Shown in pieces: positions 8,640 through 17,271 of a stretch of DNA of 64,000 bases (position 1 is its first letter; each line of letters starts with the position of its first letter). Position numbers and translations under genes: made by a program. Location of the stretch: the NCBI RefSeq assembly GCF_018305005.1, contig NZ_JAGQEG010000008.1:16832-80831 (forward strand). The letters run 5' to 3'. The stretch is from Collimonas silvisoli (GTDB taxonomy: Bacteria; Pseudomonadota; Gammaproteobacteria; Burkholderiales; Burkholderiaceae_D). The notes beneath the pieces are model-generated. The model was not told the DNA's origin and made no database searches. It was given only the letters and a program-made list of their open reading frames with translations.

Positions 8640-9884
8640 CTATTTCTGTTCCTTGGCAGCTTGCTTGACTTTGATATTGCAATTCTCTTTCAAGAATTTC
8701 ATGGCGCGCGCGTATTTGAGATCGTCATCGTCCACCAGGTATTCCTGCGCATCCGGCAAGAACTCGTCCTCCCACAAAGACAGCAAATTGTCCTTGATCT
8801 CGAACGGTGCAGAATTCCTGATGAAAGCCGCGACCGCCGTGCTATCGAAGCCATGCTGGCGAACCTGGCGGATCATGGCCCGCGCCTCGGTATCCGACAC
8901 GGTGGTCTTGGGTTTTGCGCCCGTTGCAATACACATGAAAACAGTCAAACGCGAGTAGGGATCTTCCTTCCCCTTAGTAACCTCGTGCCATTCCTTCGAC
9001 ACCAGAGCGTCAAAACCGTCGACATCTTCCAGGCCGCCCTCTTGAACGAAGTAACGCAATTCGACAAGATTGAGCAAGGAATCGAGCGCCTCTGCAGGAT
9101 CTGCCAGCGCATCATGCTTCTCGATTTCGCGCCGGACCTTACCTGCGACGTCGCGATATTCCGGCGGCACATCGTCCAGCAATTGCTTGGGAAATTTCAA
9201 CTTCCCGTTGCCAGCGCTGTCGCTGCGCACCGTGGCGATCAATTTGGCAAAACCCAGCCGATTGGGAAACTCGTCAGCGCCGCCAAGACGCACCAGCAAC
9301 GCGGTACGGATGACCGTTTCGGCTCCGGCAAAATCGAGCACGGCACGTTCCAACCCCATGTCGTCGGCAAACCAGAGCGCCGCAGCGATAACCGTTGCGG
9401 TTTCCTCGCGCGCCTTGCGCTCTTTCCGATAGGCGCTAAGGGAAAACGGCTTGGCCAGCGTGCGCTCATCCTGGAATTCCTTGAGGCCCTGGCCCTTGGT
9501 ATCGCCGAAGACGGTGGAATCAGGCAGCGCATGCAGCGCCTTGAGCATCTCGTTGCCGCCGCGCGAATGCGACAGGAAAGTATTGTCGCGCAGGGATTCC
9601 GCCGCTTTTTGCAAATCGCCGTTGTACGTGTGTTCCAGGTAAAGGCTAATCAGATTGACGATGCGTTGCCGCGCATTTTCAAGATCGGTGTGGAGATGGC
9701 TGGTGCCGAAGAATGCGGCGACCTGCACCGTGCCTTTGGCGGCGTCGGCTATCATCGCACGGCATTTTTCCTGATCGAGGATACCGTTCTTGAGACCAAA
9801 ACCAAGCGCCTTTTCGAAGAAAGGGCGCTTGTCGATGACGTCGATATTGCGCTGCATATCGGACATGGAGGACATGGAGGACAT
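8640..9884 (-). CDS. Unrecognised 414-residue protein, last gene of the J-domain operon
   Basis: I do not recognise a family. The protein is soluble with no signal or membrane helix, mostly helical in appearance, with acidic and basic stretches (LPDAQEYLVDDDDLKYARAM near the end). The start is ambiguous: the gene begins with a 9-base duplication (ATGTCCTCC twice) giving MSSMSSMSDMQ, so Met4, Met7 or Met10 could also be used. It lies about 60 bases after the 236-residue gene and shares its strand, so the two are probably co-transcribed. It ends shortly before the hipB leader. Confidence 0.75.
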   Translation of the reverse strand: MSSMSSMSDMQRNIDVIDKRPFFEKALGFGLKNGILDQEKCRAMIADAAKGTVQVAAFFGTSHLHTDLENARQRIVNLISLYLEHTYNGDLQKAAESLRDNTFLSHSRGGNEMLKALHALPDSTVFGDTKGQGLKEFQDERTLAKPFSLSAYRKERKAREETATVIAAALWFADDMGLERAVLDFAGAETVIRTALLVRLGGADEFPNRLGFAKLIATVRSDSAGNGKLKFPKQLLDDVPPEYRDVAGKVRREIEKHDALADPAEALDSLLNLVELRYFVQEGGLEDVDGFDALVSKEWHEVTKGKEDPYSRLTVFMCIATGAKPKTTVSDTEARAMIRQVRQHGFDSTAVAAFIRNSAPFEIKDNLLSLWEDEFLPDAQEYLVDDDDLKYARAMKFLKENCNIKVKQAAKEQK

Positions 9885-9945
9885 GGGATGCGTGGGTTTC
9901 TGGAACAGTTAAAACAGATAAACAGATAACAGATAAGGTTGACGC

Positions 9946-10656
9946 TTAGAGCGCCGACTCTTCGCCAGGATCGGCGGCGGCGACGGCTGCCGGCGCAGCA
10001 ACAGCCGCAGCCACAGGGCGTTCTTGCGATTCCAGCATTTTCTGCTCCGCCAGCTCCAGCTCTGCCTCGCGCCGCAAGCGTTCCTTCATGCGTTTTTTCA
10101 GCACCGGCCAGATCTGCTCGAACATATCGGCGTGCTCATGCTTGAGCAGCCAGGTCAGCTCTTTCCAGTCGCGATCGCTGATTTCCGATTTGTCGACTTC
10201 ATCGCCTTCTTCCGTGCGGTTGACGTTGAAAGTGTCATACGTGACGAAATGCACCACCTCTTCGTCGCGGTCCGACAGATAGTCGATCAGCGCTTCGCAG
10301 CCGCCGTCGACCTCGCCGATCGCCTCGATGAATTCGCCGGTCTGGGTATCGTCGCGGAACAGCACCGCATTCACCATGCCGCGCAGGCGCACATGGCTAT
10401 GGTCGCCGTACAGCCTTTCCATGACCACCGCCCGCGCGAACTGCTCCGGCGTCACCAGCAAATTGACCACCGATTCTTTCGATGTATCGTATTCGCGTAT
10501 CACGGCCAGCAGATCTTTCGGCGGCAACGTATCGAGCGCCGCCACCAGCGCGTAATCGCCCTCGGTCTCAGCCAGGCTGACCAAGGCGAATTCGGCGCCG
10601 GCGATGTCGCCGTTGCGGATCAGGTTTGCTGCTTTTACTACGAGCGCGTTTGTCAT
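9946..10656 (-). CDS. Unrecognised 236-residue helical-repeat-like protein
   Basis: No family recognised. The N-terminal two thirds read as consecutive short helices (AETEGDYALVAALDTLPPKDLLAVIREYD, abbreviated in style to the MgtE-N or DUF6178 kind of helical repeat), then an acidic segment, a charged helix (about 185-210) and an Ala-rich tail. No signal or membrane segment. It starts about 30 bases after the 179-residue gene and precedes the 414-residue gene, so it belongs to the J-domain operon. A scaffold or client-binding role is a guess. Confidence 0.75.
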   Translation of the reverse strand: MTNALVVKAANLIRNGDIAGAEFALVSLAETEGDYALVAALDTLPPKDLLAVIREYDTSKESVVNLLVTPEQFARAVVMERLYGDHSHVRLRGMVNAVLFRDDTQTGEFIEAIGEVDGGCEALIDYLSDRDEEVVHFVTYDTFNVNRTEEGDEVDKSEISDRDWKELTWLLKHEHADMFEQIWPVLKKRMKERLRREAELELAEQKMLESQERPVAAAVAAPAAVAAADPGEESAL

Positions 10657-10684
10657 GGAATCACTATGTCAAAAATGGTTTAAT

Positions 10685-11224
10685 TTAGCCCAGGCGTTCG
10701 AAGCCTTGCTCAGCGAGCCAGTCGGCGCCTTCGACTTCGAGGTCGCGGTCGTCTTCGTCGTCATCGCTCTCCACCTCGTCCACGGCATCGTCCGACTCGC
10801 CATGCGCAGACTGATAGGCGCCCTGATAATTGCCGTTGCTCTTCTCGTGCATGTATTCAAGGCAAATCGTGGTGATCAAAAACCGCTCGCCGCCCGGCTC
10901 CTGCAAAGCAACGTCCGCCAGCTTTTGCGCCCACGCCTCGAACTGCACGGCATCGGCAACCTCGGCCCAGGATGGAAAGTCGTCCGGTTCTTCGGACAAC
11001 AACATGGTCAGCGCCTGCGGATTGATGAAATCGATACCGCCGTGAAAAGCCACCGCCACCATTTCCGGCGCAATTTCTATCATCGGCATCATCGGCGCAA
11101 ACTGCGCGCGCTTGCTTTTCAGGCGCGAGGTCAGGATATCGTTGCCCTCGGAATCGCTTTGCAGGTCTTCCAGTTCAGCCTGGTAAGCCTTGGTCAGATC
11201 CTCGAAAAAAGAAGAAAGCATCAT
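10685..11224 (-). CDS. Unrecognised 179-residue acidic protein
   Basis: No family recognised. A soluble protein whose middle (about 35-120) contains hydrophobic strands and helices (MIEIAPEMVAVAFHGGIDFI) and whose end carries a strongly acidic run (EVESDDDEDDRDLEVEG) before a short closing helix. The start ATG overlaps the stop of the J-domain gene by 4 bases (ATGA type), a sign of translational coupling. This tight link suggests it works with the J-domain protein. Confidence 0.75.
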   Translation of the reverse strand: MMLSSFFEDLTKAYQAELEDLQSDSEGNDILTSRLKSKRAQFAPMMPMIEIAPEMVAVAFHGGIDFINPQALTMLLSEEPDDFPSWAEVADAVQFEAWAQKLADVALQEPGGERFLITTICLEYMHEKSNGNYQGAYQSAHGESDDAVDEVESDDDEDDRDLEVEGADWLAEQGFERLG

Positions 11225-11499
11225 TGCAAAACCTTGTTCATATAAGTGGTCCAGATTTGTTGGGCGGTTTCCAGCGGGTTTTCCAGCAGGCTGCGGCGCC
11301 GGTTTTCGTCGTATTCCTGGCGTTTCACGGTATCCGACAACAGGTCATAGGCTTCCTGCACTTCGCGGAAGCGGGAAGGCGCATCGGGCGCTGTATTTCT
11401 GTCGGGGTGAAACTCTGAGGCTTTCTTGCGATAGGCGTTTTTCAGAGCGGCTATCGATGCATCACTGTCTATGCCGAGAACGGCGTAATAATCCTTCAT
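11221..11499 (-). CDS. Small J-domain protein
   Basis: A 92-residue protein that is almost only a J domain (about 2-65): DYYAVLGIDSDASIAALKNAYR, the diagnostic HPD in FHPDRN, and the closing FREVQEAYDLLSD. There is no Gly/Phe region or zinc domain as in DnaJ, only a 25-residue helical tail. J domains stimulate Hsp70 (DnaK) ATPase activity, so this is a specialised co-chaperone that would bring DnaK to a particular partner. It heads a four-gene operon; the next gene overlaps its stop. Confidence 0.9.
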   Translation of the reverse strand: MKDYYAVLGIDSDASIAALKNAYRKKASEFHPDRNTAPDAPSRFREVQEAYDLLSDTVKRQEYDENRRRSLLENPLETAQQIWTTYMNKVLQ

Positions 11500-11728
11500 G
11501 CGTCCTCACACGTTGGCGGTTATCGTTGACCGTCGGCGACCGTCGTCTTGTTACTGATGGAATACTTGCAGAGTAAGTCTTTGTTGCCGAACGCAAACAA
11601 ACACTTTAGAAGAGACCGTGGAGGATACACGAGCGGCGACAGGAAGTCGATGGCGTGGAGGGAATAAGTGGCTGCAAACAAGGCATTTGTCAAGGAATTC
11701 GCAAAAATGGCGATCGCGCTCCACCTCA

Positions 11729-12466
11729 TCATCGATTCAGCAACATCTCCGCCAAACCATCCAGCTCCATCTTGCGCTGCTCCCAATCCGGCAAAACCCG
11801 CAGCAACAGCCGGTAATACTGCGGGCTATGGTTGTGCTCCTTGAGGTGGCAAAGCTCATGGAAAATCACGTAATCGATGCAATGCCGAGGCGCTTTCACC
11901 AATTGCGGGTTCAGCACCAGTTCACCCTGGGGCGAGCAACTGCCCCATTGGGTACGCATGCTGCGCAAACGAAACGACGGCAAGGCCGGATGCAATTGCT
12001 TGAGCCAACGCAGGCCGCCGGCGCATTCCAGCAGACGGCGGCCAAACACCTCTTCTGCGCGTTGCCGGTACCACCCATCCAGCAGCCCACGCACTTGCCC
12101 GGCTTCCTTCGAGTGGGTGACGATCTCCAGCCGTCCGCCCAACAGTTTGACGCTCTGCGGCGCACTCTGGTCAAGCAGCACTTTGAGTTGATAACGCTTG
12201 CCCAGATAAAAATGGGTTTCGCCGCTGACATACTCACGCGGCAGCACATGCCTGGTGCGGCTGCGTTGCTCCAGCAAACGTTGCCAAATCCAACGGGCGC
12301 GCAGACGCACCGCTGCGATCACCTCGCTGGCCGTGGCCTCTTGCGGCGCATCCACCTGCACCGCGCCGTTCGGATCGACATGAATGGCGATCCGCCTGGC
12401 CGGCGTTGGCAAAAAGCGGATGTCGAAGACGATTCGCTCCTCGCCGTAGTCGATAAAGCGCTGCAT
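11729..12466 (-). CDS. YgjP-like (DUF45) metallopeptidase of the restriction operon
   Basis: A 245-residue protein with the zinc-binding HExxH in HELCHLKEHNHSPQYY near the C-terminus, the mark of the YgjP/DUF45 metallopeptidase-like group (M48-related annotation). The N-terminal part is a beta-rich domain (IRFLPTPARRIAIHVDPNG). No signal, so cytoplasmic. It starts two bases after the hsdR stop and is thus the last gene of the type I restriction operon. Genes of this family often sit next to hsdR; a proteolytic check on the restriction subunit is an inference. Confidence 0.82.
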   Translation of the reverse strand: MQRFIDYGEERIVFDIRFLPTPARRIAIHVDPNGAVQVDAPQEATASEVIAAVRLRARWIWQRLLEQRSRTRHVLPREYVSGETHFYLGKRYQLKVLLDQSAPQSVKLLGGRLEIVTHSKEAGQVRGLLDGWYRQRAEEVFGRRLLECAGGLRWLKQLHPALPSFRLRSMRTQWGSCSPQGELVLNPQLVKAPRHCIDYVIFHELCHLKEHNHSPQYYRLLLRVLPDWEQRKMELDGLAEMLLNR

Positions 12467-12468
12467 GC

Positions 12469-15400
12469 TCAGAAATTCCCGCGCGCCAGTCCGATGCGCG
12501 TGATCTGGATCACCTGCTCCAGCACGGCATTGGTTTTTTCCAGGCCCATTACGGCGAACAATGTCGGCAACAGCGCTTTGCGAATCGCCGCTTCAACGTT
12601 CTGCGGATTCAAGGAATGCTCAGCCACGGCCGTGCGCACCGCCCGGTCAATATGCAAAGCCAGCTCCGTGTACTGGCGGGTGACGGCTGTGGCCGTTTCA
12701 TCGGCGGAAGAAAAATCGCTGTCGCCCAGAATCAATTTGAAGATACCGAAATAGGCACAGGCATGATGGTTATCGCCAAAGACCTCAGGCACGCCATCTA
12801 CCTCGCGCTTCTCGACCGCATCCTCGAATTTCTTCAGCAAGGCATATTGTTTCAAGGGGTGCTCAAACAGCGCCTCGGCCTCGGCAATCGCCTGTTTCAA
12901 CAGATCGCCGAAGACTTTCTGCGCGTACGGATCGTCGGCCAGATCCTGCTCGATGGTCTTGCGCAGGCGGGTGCGAATGATATCGCTCTCGTTGCGCGTC
13001 TTTTCTTCGCTCCAGCGCTCAGGGTCTTCACCCAGCTTATGCACCAGGTACACACCCTGCGGCTCCCGCACCTCGCTACCGATGACCTGCTTGTCCACCA
13101 AACGCCGGATCTGTTCTTCATAGACGCTGTAATCCACCGTTTCCAACGCATCGCGCCGGGCCGACTGGCGCAACTCGGTAAAGAAACGCAGATCGCGCTT
13201 GTAGATCTCGACATCTTCTTCAGAAAAATCATTGTCCTCGAAGAAGGTGCGCGACGATAACGCCGTCTGCAGACACAGGCCGAAAGCAGTCAAAGCTTCA
13301 TAAAAATCCTCGCGCAGCTTTTGCCGCGTATCGACACTTTCGCCCTGCTCATCCTCGACATACTTCGGTATCAGCACCTGGCGGAACTGCTCCATATCGC
13401 CGCGATTGCTGACGTTCTTGAATATCTCCCACAACGCTTGATGCAGCGTCGGCAAACGCTTGTATTCGGTGCTGAACTGGCGGTACAAACCCTCGATATC
13501 TTCCAGCGCATAACCGCCCTGGGTCTGCGTCTCCAACTCCTGATAGGCGCGGATCGCGGTATCCAGCTCTTTCAAGATGCCGCGATAATCGACCAGCAGC
13601 CCATAGCGCTTGGCCTCATGTAAACGGTTGACCCGCGCAATCGCCTGAATCAGGCTGTGTTCCTTCAGAGGCTTGTCGATGTACAGCACGGTATTGGCAG
13701 GCTCGTCAAAGCCTGTCAGCAAACGATCCACCACGATCAGCAAATCGGGATCGCCCTCGGTCGAAAAATTCTCCAGCACGCGCCGCTCATAAGCGTCCTG
13801 TGCATCCTGACCATGGCCGATATTTTCCTTCCACCACTGCTGCACTTCCGGCAGCGTGCTTTCATCGACGGCGATATTGCCTTCGCGCGTATCCGGCGCG
13901 GAAATAATCACCGCGCTACTCACCAGCCCGGTCAGGTCCAACGCCTTCTTGTAACGGATCGCGTCCTGTTTGCTGGCGGTGGCGATTTGCCCCTTCAATT
14001 CCGGGAACACCTTCTTGATGTTCTCGCTGAAGTGCACCGCGATATCCCAGGCAATCAAATCGATCCGATTCGCCGCGCTATAAATCGCGCCCTTGGTGGC
14101 GAACTTGCGCTTCAAATCCGCCTTCTGCTGATCCGACAAACCCAGTGTGATCTTGTCGAACCAGCGATTGACTGCCGCCTGGTTCACGTCCAGCTCGGGG
14201 ACGCGTTCTTCGTACAGTAAAGGCGCCACGGTTTCATCATCCACCGCGCGCTGCATCGTGTAGGCATGGACGATGGGGCCGAATTTGTTGGCCGTCTTTT
14301 CATCCTTCAGCAACGGCGTACCGGTGAAAGCCACATAAGCTGCACGCGGCAAGGCGCGGCGCATGCGCTCGTGGGTTTCGCCGCCGTGGCTGCGATGGCC
14401 TTCATCGACCAGCACGATCAGATTATGCGAAGGGTTAAAACATTCCGGCAGTTTAGACGCCGTATTGAACTTGTGGATCAGCGTAAAGATAATGCGTTCA
14501 GTGCCGGAGCCGATACGCCGCGCCAGATCGCGGCCCGAGCTGACCTTGGATTTCTCGCCTTCCTTCTTGGTCGCGATCATCGAACCGAAAGCGCCGCTGC
14601 TCATGAAGTTTTTCGATAGCTGATCTTCCAGATCGAGCCGGTCAGTCACCACGATCACACGGCAATCCTTCAGGCTGTCGTGCAGAATCAGCGCCTTGGT
14701 CAAGAACACCATGGTGAACGATTTACCGGAGCCGGTGGTGTGCCAGATCACGCCGCCCTCGCGCCCGCCATCCGGGCGGCGCAGGCTGACGCGATCGAGC
14801 AGGGCGCGGATGCCGAAGAATTGCTGATGGCGCGCCACCAGCTTGCCGACCTTGCGGTCGAACAATACAAAGTAACGCACAAATTCCAGCAAGCGCGCAG
14901 GCGTCAGCAGACTGATCAACAGCCTATCCTGTTCGGTCGGCAACATCGGGCCGGACCACAAGCGCTTGAAATAGGTCCGCAACTCGGCCGATTTTTCAGC
15001 CAGCAACGCAGACTGCACCGAGCCATTCAAGGGCGTGTTCTTCACGTTGTTGAAATGCGCCCCGTCGAATTCCTCATCCTTCCAGTGCGCCCAAAACTTG
15101 GCGGCGGTGTGCACCGTGCCGTAACGGCCGTCTGTTTGGCTGATTGCCAGCAGTAGCTGTGCGTAGGCGAACAACAACGGTATCTCATCCACCCGTTGAT
15201 TGCGCAACTGCTGGCTGATGCCCTCCGTAATCATCGACGCATTCAAGTTGCCCGAATCCGGCCGCTTGGCCTCGATCACCACCATCGGAATGCCGTTGAT
15301 GAAACACACGATATCCGGCCTGCGCGTATGCGTGCCCTGTGCCGACAACACCTCAACCTCGTCCGCTGCCTCGAAGCGATTCGCTTTCAGATTTTGCCAA

Positions 15401-15774
15401 TCGATGATGGCAATCGTCGGTTGATGCTTTTTACCGTCGGCCATGAATTCGGTGACGGTGATCCCCAAGGCTAATTTGTTGTACAGGCGCTCATTCGCCG
15501 CCGGCAAACCGTCTTGCAAACCCGCAGCAGACAACTCGCGCACGATCTGGTCAATCGCGTTCGCCGAGAGCGGATGCATCTCGCCCTTGTATTCGAAACG
15601 GCGGCTTTGCAGCACCTCAATCAGCGTCGACTTCAACAGAACTTCGCGGTTACTACCGCGCTTTGCAAGACTCACCGCAGGCGACAGATAGGTCCAGCCC
15701 AGCGTGCACAGCAGGTGCAAGGCTGGGATGTGGGCACTGAATTGTTCTTTGGTTTGCGGGATGTCGTTAGGCAT
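12469..15774 (-). CDS. hsdR: Type I restriction enzyme, restriction/translocase subunit HsdR
   Basis: An 1101-residue HsdR. The N-terminal nuclease domain shows the PD-(D/E)xK pattern (RRPDIVCF, Asp154, and VVIEAKRP, Glu168/Lys170). The SF2 translocase follows with Walker A TTGSGKS (348-352), VTDRLDLEDQL, Walker B VDEGHRSH, FTGTPL and LLTGFDEP. A long helical C-terminus would bind the methylase. It translocates and cuts unmethylated DNA in complex with HsdM and HsdS. Intact by these motifs. Starts 13 bases after the hsdS stop. Confidence 0.95.
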   Translation of the reverse strand: MPNDIPQTKEQFSAHIPALHLLCTLGWTYLSPAVSLAKRGSNREVLLKSTLIEVLQSRRFEYKGEMHPLSANAIDQIVRELSAAGLQDGLPAANERLYNKLALGITVTEFMADGKKHQPTIAIIDWQNLKANRFEAADEVEVLSAQGTHTRRPDIVCFINGIPMVVIEAKRPDSGNLNASMITEGISQQLRNQRVDEIPLLFAYAQLLLAISQTDGRYGTVHTAAKFWAHWKDEEFDGAHFNNVKNTPLNGSVQSALLAEKSAELRTYFKRLWSGPMLPTEQDRLLISLLTPARLLEFVRYFVLFDRKVGKLVARHQQFFGIRALLDRVSLRRPDGGREGGVIWHTTGSGKSFTMVFLTKALILHDSLKDCRVIVVTDRLDLEDQLSKNFMSSGAFGSMIATKKEGEKSKVSSGRDLARRIGSGTERIIFTLIHKFNTASKLPECFNPSHNLIVLVDEGHRSHGGETHERMRRALPRAAYVAFTGTPLLKDEKTANKFGPIVHAYTMQRAVDDETVAPLLYEERVPELDVNQAAVNRWFDKITLGLSDQQKADLKRKFATKGAIYSAANRIDLIAWDIAVHFSENIKKVFPELKGQIATASKQDAIRYKKALDLTGLVSSAVIISAPDTREGNIAVDESTLPEVQQWWKENIGHGQDAQDAYERRVLENFSTEGDPDLLIVVDRLLTGFDEPANTVLYIDKPLKEHSLIQAIARVNRLHEAKRYGLLVDYRGILKELDTAIRAYQELETQTQGGYALEDIEGLYRQFSTEYKRLPTLHQALWEIFKNVSNRGDMEQFRQVLIPKYVEDEQGESVDTRQKLREDFYEALTAFGLCLQTALSSRTFFEDNDFSEEDVEIYKRDLRFFTELRQSARRDALETVDYSVYEEQIRRLVDKQVIGSEVREPQGVYLVHKLGEDPERWSEEKTRNESDIIRTRLRKTIEQDLADDPYAQKVFGDLLKQAIAEAEALFEHPLKQYALLKKFEDAVEKREVDGVPEVFGDNHHACAYFGIFKLILGDSDFSSADETATAVTRQYTELALHIDRAVRTAVAEHSLNPQNVEAAIRKALLPTLFAVMGLEKTNAVLEQVIQITRIGLARGNF

Positions 15775-15787
15775 GGACTGGTTCGCG

Positions 15788-16978
15788 TCAGGCCGCGGCC
15801 ATATCGGGTTGATCGCTTTTTACGCGGCGCTTTCCGGCGAGGAGTTGTTGCATCAGCGCTTGCTTCTGTCTAATAAGAAGATCGCGCTGTTGTATCTCTG
15901 CCTGGATTCTTTCATCGGCTGTATCGAGAATTTTTGCGATGGTCAACTGCTGTTCCAGCGGCGGGCATCTAACCAAAAGACGCTCAACATCGCTGGAATT
16001 AATGGAAGGATAACTGGAGCCGATCACGATGGCGTTGATCTGATCCTGGATATGCCTGGAAAACAAATAGTGAAACAAATAATCCGATGACGTTCCCGAC
16101 TTTGCCGTCAGCACCGCGAAGCCGGTCGAGGCGATGCAATCGGCATGGGCGCGGGTTACTCGTGCGAACCCTTGCAGATTCGGACGCACGGTAGACATCA
16201 ATAAATCGCCGGGGCGTACCACGCGACGCGCGCGAGAAGGCGCCTCTGACAAACGATAGGTTGCCAAGCTCTGACTCACATGATGCTCGTTTACGTCCGA
16301 CAGGGTGATGTAGCGGAACTGAAAATCAGCCGGTGTGGTTTTGCCTAGTGACTCGGCGTCAATATCAGCCAAATCGCCGAGCGCCATGTAATGCCATTCT
16401 CCCGCCGCCAGGTGGAAAGACTCGTATTTTGAAAAAAATCGATCCATCAATGCCGTCTTATGTGCAGCGCTGTTCTCAATTAATTTCTCTATCGTTTCAA
16501 CAGCCTGATCCCAAGCTTCCAACATTTCCGCAATCTTCGACTGTTCGGCAATGCTAGGAACATTGACCGGAATGCGAGCAAAGTCTTGTGCGTACAGCCT
16601 CAGCCTATCTTCTGTCAGACCATGTGAATAAGCCCAAAACAGATAGAGCATCCGTTTAGTTTTAAAAAGCTGCGAAGCAAAAGCAGGATCTACAGTCGGT
16701 TTTTGCTTCAGCACCACATACGCTGGGCTAACCAACCCCTCTTTCTCTGCAAGACCAAATGCGCCCTGCCACATCCGCATCATGTTGTAGGCAATGTCAT
16801 TTGGCTTGACCAGCAAATGCTCGTCGGCAGTCAGCGTTGTTTCCTGTTTGCGCTCAAGATCATCACGATTAACCAGCCCGTTATTCAGCGTGACAGATAG
16901 AGTTGGCAGCCCCTCGCGGCCCTTTTCACGACGGCTGGAAAAAAGATCGCCGAGGTGGCAATTACCGTCATAACTCAT
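15788..16978 (-). CDS. hsdS: Type I restriction specificity subunit HsdS (two TRDs)
   Basis: A 396-residue specificity subunit with two target recognition domains (about 5-130 and 200-330), each followed by a conserved helical spacer (SIAEQSKIAEMLEAWDQAVE and LEQQLTIAKILDTADERIQ). It chooses the bipartite sequence that HsdM methylates and HsdR defends. Its ATG overlaps the stop of the small hairpin ORF by four bases, so it is probably translated by coupling. The N-terminus begins directly in the first TRD, with almost no leader. Confidence 0.92.
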   Translation of the reverse strand: MSYDGNCHLGDLFSSRREKGREGLPTLSVTLNNGLVNRDDLERKQETTLTADEHLLVKPNDIAYNMMRMWQGAFGLAEKEGLVSPAYVVLKQKPTVDPAFASQLFKTKRMLYLFWAYSHGLTEDRLRLYAQDFARIPVNVPSIAEQSKIAEMLEAWDQAVETIEKLIENSAAHKTALMDRFFSKYESFHLAAGEWHYMALGDLADIDAESLGKTTPADFQFRYITLSDVNEHHVSQSLATYRLSEAPSRARRVVRPGDLLMSTVRPNLQGFARVTRAHADCIASTGFAVLTAKSGTSSDYLFHYLFSRHIQDQINAIVIGSSYPSINSSDVERLLVRCPPLEQQLTIAKILDTADERIQAEIQQRDLLIRQKQALMQQLLAGKRRVKSDQPDMAAA

Positions 16979-17271
16979 TGCGCTTCCTCTCTTTGAACCT
17001 GTAAGTAACTCTTACAGGTTGCCCCTGCTTTTGATATACAACCGCTCTTGTCGTCAGCGACAGGTATCAAGTTTTCCTTTACAACTGCCGCGACTTGCAA
17101 TTTCCACGTCGTTTGAACAGTCAAGCATTCCTTGACTGTTGCCTGCTGCAGAAAAAAGTTTTTGGCCTGAACTATTAAATCTTCCTTAATAGTTGTTCCG
17201 CCAGTCAATTTTCCCATGGCGCACTGATAGAACCGTGCCGCAAAGGGCGGGCTAGCTATCATCTTGTTCAT
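16975..17271 (-). CDS. Small ORF of unknown function carrying a hairpin array
   Basis: An ORF of 98 codons (ATG 17271 behind GGAAAGAAAA; 17286, 17262 and 17217 are alternatives) squeezed between dinD and hsdS and overlapping both. No family recognised. The protein has four spaced copies of a nine-residue pattern, roughly T-x-K-E-x-L-x-V-Q: TIKEDLIVQ, TVKECLTVQ, VVKENLIPV and TCKSYLQVQ. Each coincides with an inverted repeat in the DNA. It may be a real protein, or an RNA or DNA structure that merely stays open to keep hsdS coupled to dinD. Confidence 0.5.
   Translation of the reverse strand: MNKMIASPPFAARFYQCAMGKLTGGTTIKEDLIVQAKNFFLQQATVKECLTVQTTWKLQVAAVVKENLIPVADDKSGCISKAGATCKSYLQVQREEAQ
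16996..17194. repeat. Array of four hairpin units with covarying stems
   Basis: Inverted repeats lie at 17170-17194 (arms AACTATTAA/TTAATAGTT), 17116-17140 (AACAGTCAAG/CTTGACTGTT), about 17062-17086 (decayed copy) and 16996-17020 (AACCTGTAAG/CTTACAGGTT). Left edges are 54, 54 and 66 bases apart. Three stems are perfect, with 5- or 7-base loops. The ends of the arms (AAC...GTT) stay constant while the inner bases differ and change on both sides together, so pairing has been kept although the sequence has not. Confidence 0.85.

Noticed and set aside
8601..9929. Open frame of 442 codons on the plus strand
   Set aside because: Mirror of the 414-residue gene on the other strand; it would cover that gene almost completely and shows no motif.
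11520..11786. Frame of 88 codons upstream of the J-domain gene
   Set aside because: Overlaps the metallopeptidase gene end by 58 bases, has no family likeness and no evident ribosome site; more likely promoter DNA.
16996..17194. CRISPR-like array
   Set aside because: Units are not identical repeats with unique spacers; the stems vary and the spacing changes, and no cas gene is near.
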